Translations under genes and position numbers: made by a program
Assembly (NCBI GenBank): GCA_038893495.1
Contig: JAWARJ010000001.1
Coordinates: 930,001 to 994,000, forward strand
Direction of reading: 5' to 3'
DNA: 64,000 nt
Source of the DNA: Thermoproteus sp.
GTDB taxonomy: Archaea; Thermoproteota; Thermoprotei; Thermoproteales; Thermoproteaceae
Notes under the pieces: generated by a model
Seen by the model: the letters and a program-made list of their open reading frames with translations, nothing else
What the model was told of the DNA's origin: nothing
Database searches by the model: none
In this document: positions 60,597 through 64,000 of the stretch, piece by piece
How the letters are laid out: every line of letters begins with the position of its first letter
Position numbering within the stretch: the first letter of the stretch is position 1

Positions 60597-61196
60597 TTAA
60601 AGCGTATTTCCGCAATACGGCCGCGCGCCTTTCCACTCGGCTATCCTGGCTGGGTCCTCTAGGAGGTACCTCCCCACGATCTCTAAGTCGGCCCCGGCCC
60701 TTATGGCGTCCCCCGGCCTCCCCCCCTGGGCCCCAATGCCGGGCGATATGATCCTGGCAGAACAGCCCAGGGCCCTCCTGGCCTCTCGAACCGCCTCTGG
60801 CTGGTTGCCAGGCGCCACCACTCCCCTAAAGCCGGCGACTTTGTCCAGCAGTTGGCGCCACAAGTCGTCGTATAGGCTTCTGGCCGTCATTTTCACCAAG
60901 ACGTAAAGCCGCTGGTCCGCCTGAAGGCTCGGCAACAAGAAGCCGTGAGCTATAGCGCAACAAGCCCCGGCCGCTATCAACTTGTCCAATATACGCGAAA
61001 CTATGTGGGGCACATCGGCAAGCTTTAAGTCGACTACGACCGGCCCGTATCTAGACACAGCCCTCACGGCGTCAAGGCCGGCCTCTAAGATTAAGTCCCA
61101 GCCCACCTTAAACCCCGCAACGTCGTGCCTCAAGACCTCGGCGACCTCCAGCGCCTTTTTCATCTCGACATCTAGGGCCACCACGACTGGATACAT
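60597..61196 (-). CDS. pyrF: Orotidine 5'-phosphate decarboxylase
   Basis: The roughly 199-residue barrel enzyme makes UMP. It begins YPVVVALDVEMKKALEVAE, with the catalytic DxKxxD in VVVDLKLADVPHIV. The phosphate loop is ISPGIGAQGGRPGDAIRAGADLEIVG (seen in part) with an Arg near it. ATG 61196 is preferred because the AT box at about 61211-61225 is 22-25 nt upstream, whereas the earlier ATG 61211 touches that box. It is divergent from pyrB over a 38-bp gap. Confidence 0.93.
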   Translation of the reverse strand: MYPVVVALDVEMKKALEVAEVLRHDVAGFKVGWDLILEAGLDAVRAVSRYGPVVVDLKLADVPHIVSRILDKLIAAGACCAIAHGFLLPSLQADQRLYVLVKMTARSLYDDLWRQLLDKVAGFRGVVAPGNQPEAVREARRALGCSARIISPGIGAQGGRPGDAIRAGADLEIVGRYLLEDPARIAEWKGARPYCGNTL

Positions 61197-61210
61197 GCCG
61201 AGATGCAACA

Positions 61211-62489
<1,279 letters not shown>

Positions 62490-62505
62490 TAGTATATCTA
62501 GTCCA

Positions 62506-62931
62506 TTAAAATTTGGCCTCGACCACCCTATAGACCTTTCCCCTTCTGGCTATCAATACGGGGGCGCCGCAGTTGAGCTCCAAGGCCTTCCTCACGGCGT
62601 CGAAGTCCCTAGTAAGGACCGCACAGCCCTCGCGGCAGGCGAGCTCTACTGCCTTTTCTTCGGCCGGCTTGTCCTCTGAGAGCAGACAGTCCAGCCTGTA
62701 CTCCTCACAGAGCTTCCAGTACCTCCTGGCCAGCGGCATGTGGGCTTCGTGCCAGGCGTCCAAGACGAAGAGGGCCCTTAGCCCGGCCTCTGCGAAGCCC
62801 CTAAAGAGCTCCTCTGGCGATCTCAACGCCGCCGCAACCGAAAAGACGTCGACCGCTATACAGTTATAACGCTCCAAGGCGTCCGGCGCCAGCTCCACCT
62901 CCAGCTTCCCCCAACGTTTTTTGATCTTCAC
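62506..62931 (-). CDS. PIN-like domain protein
   Basis: The 141-residue protein has acidic residues spaced as in PIN-like nucleases: IAVDVFSVAAALRS early, LDAWHEAHMP in the middle, EDKPAEEKAVELACREG, and VLTRDFDAVRKALEL near the end. No antitoxin gene is next to it, so it may be a stand-alone RNase or RNA-binding protein rather than a toxin. An AATATAC box lies about 23 nt before GTG 62931. It is divergent from the FAD oxidoreductase gene. Confidence 0.65.
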   Translation of the reverse strand: MKIKKRWGKLEVELAPDALERYNCIAVDVFSVAAALRSPEELFRGFAEAGLRALFVLDAWHEAHMPLARRYWKLCEEYRLDCLLSEDKPAEEKAVELACREGCAVLTRDFDAVRKALELNCGAPVLIARRGKVYRVVEAKF

Positions 62932-62963
62932 GTAAGACTTTTAACGGGTATATTAGAGTCGCC

Positions 62964-63983
62964 GTGAAGGCGGCAGTAATAGGTGGAGGGATAGCTGGAG
63001 TGTTCACCGCGTATTTCTTAAAGAGGGCGGGCGTCGACGTGGTGGGATTTGGAGGGGAGCTGAAATATCCCCTGACCTCTCTGGTGTTGACTCTCTCCAT
63101 GCCGGACAGAGGGGATATAGAGATGGCTAGAGAGAGTTTGGAGCTGTACAAAAGGCTGGACTCCGTAAAGCCCGTCACTTCTGTCGACATACTGCCCATA
63201 AACGCCGATTTGAGTAGCCTCAAAGCCGCCGGCGTCAAGTACGAAGTCTTGGATAGGTATATGGGCCTACGCCTCGAACGGGACGAAATGGTCGTAATAA
63301 CTACCGACTACCTAGTGCCTATACGTAGGATCGTGAAGAGGCTGAGGAGGGAGTTGGGGTTTCTAGACGGGAGGGCCGAACTGGCCGCTGAGGGCAGATC
63401 TGTCTATGTGGTTGCAGAGGGCGGAGAGAGGATAAAGGCCGATGTGGTGGTCCTCGCGGCGGGCGCGGAGAACGTAGCCCTCGCCTCCAAGATAGGCTTG
63501 CGCCTGCCCTTCAAGCCCTATTCCTGCTACGCCGCCCTCTATTTGGTGCCGACGTGGCTTAGAGGGCTCAGCGTAGGCGACTACGTCAATTCTTGGTATG
63601 GAAGGCCGGGGCCCTGGCCGTTCTACATAGCTGGCGATGGTTGCGGCGAGGCCTACACGAGGCCTCCTCGTGGCTATGCGTCGAAAATCGGTAGGCTTAT
63701 AGTAAAGAGGGCCGGGTGGGCCGTGCCTCTCTACGCCACTTTCGGCGTCTGTGAGGGCTCTCCGACCGGCGGCCCGCTTTTCGGGAGGGCCGAGGGGTTC
63801 GACAACCTATACGTAATAGGAGGGCTGGACGGATACGGCAGCATGGTGGGCCCTGCCGCCGCTAGGCGGCTCGCCGAGTTTATCGTGAAGGGCAGGACGG
63901 AGCTTCTGTCGGAGCTCGTGGAGGGTCTCGACTTCGACCCCTGCGTTGAGCGCCACGACTGGGGCGCTAGCCTACGAGTATAG
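62964..63983 (+). CDS. FAD-dependent oxidoreductase, DAO family
   Basis: The 339-residue flavoprotein opens with AAVIGGGIAGVFTAYFLKRAG, the FAD-binding fingerprint. It later has DVVVLAAGAENVALASKIGL and the C-terminal LYVIGGLDGYGSMVGPAAARRLAEF, as in glycine/D-amino-acid oxidases. The middle (SCYAALYLVPTWLRGL) should bind the substrate, which is unknown. ACTTTTAACG lies about 23 nt before GTG 62964. The stop is 17 bp before the window's end, so the gene is complete. Confidence 0.85.
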   Translation: MKAAVIGGGIAGVFTAYFLKRAGVDVVGFGGELKYPLTSLVLTLSMPDRGDIEMARESLELYKRLDSVKPVTSVDILPINADLSSLKAAGVKYEVLDRYMGLRLERDEMVVITTDYLVPIRRIVKRLRRELGFLDGRAELAAEGRSVYVVAEGGERIKADVVVLAAGAENVALASKIGLRLPFKPYSCYAALYLVPTWLRGLSVGDYVNSWYGRPGPWPFYIAGDGCGEAYTRPPRGYASKIGRLIVKRAGWAVPLYATFGVCEGSPTGGPLFGRAEGFDNLYVIGGLDGYGSMVGPAAARRLAEFIVKGRTELLSELVEGLDFDPCVERHDWGASLRV

Positions 63984-64000
63984 TTGTGTTGTCCAGAGTG

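Overview
The window reads as chromosomal DNA of a hyperthermophilic crenarchaeon of the order Thermoproteales, most likely a Thermoproteus or close relative. The reasons are as follows. The DNA is G+C-rich. Gene starts are largely leaderless, with a TATA-like box 22-27 nt before the first codon, and GTG starts are common. Both tRNA genes carry introns in the D-loop. A PaREP1-family protein, an EtfABCX cluster and a pyrimidine/histidine gene layout of crenarchaeal type are present. The species call is an inference from these features; no database was consulted.

Region 1-8.5 kb is accessory and rich in surface proteins. It holds a membrane protein with an NIT-rich tail (open at the left edge), a Tyr/Leu heptad-repeat stalk protein, a chimeric transmembrane protein with a twin CX3C motif, a duplicated cytosolic domain and an external CAP domain, a further surface-anchored protein, a small polytopic membrane protein, a CC1-like chromatin protein too short for usual ORF cut-offs, and an intron-bearing tRNA-Glu. 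Several short inverted repeats and two stretches of decayed sequence lie here.

Region 8.5-32 kb is mostly core metabolism and information processing: a VapBC pair, thiDN, a B12/radical-SAM protein, ileS, pth2, a Nudix hydrolase, sdhABCD, a DUF364-like gene, a PCNA gene followed by a pilin-like gene, the electron-bifurcating etf/fix cluster, a MoaD-MoaE fusion, a KaiC-like ATPase, tmk, and six histidine genes (hisD-hisE, hisI, hisC-hisG-hisH) arranged around one bidirectional promoter and one convergent overlap.

Region 32-44 kb is the most unusual part. It is a type IV pilus-like locus: three translationally coupled genes including a 1206-residue surface protein, two proteins with good class III prepilin signals (Gly before the cleavage point, Glu at +5), then a TadC-like membrane platform, a secretion ATPase, a small AT-rich gene and an unknown membrane protein, with mptE and an unknown small gene inserted between the two halves. 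I read it as a complete pilus or surface-appendage system with its own large adhesin-like component.

Region 44-64 kb holds an Lhr-type helicase, a tungstate/molybdate ABC importer, a GH57 enzyme, an aminotransferase, a PaREP1 protein, an MscS channel coupled to a UPF0282 metallo-hydrolase, an intron-bearing tRNA-Trp, a HEPN-MNT pair, an M42 aminopeptidase, the pyrimidine genes pyrD-pyrE-pyrI-pyrF diverging from pyrB, a DUF2250 protein, a PIN-like protein and an FAD oxidoreductase. No CRISPR array, insertion sequence or replication origin was recognised.
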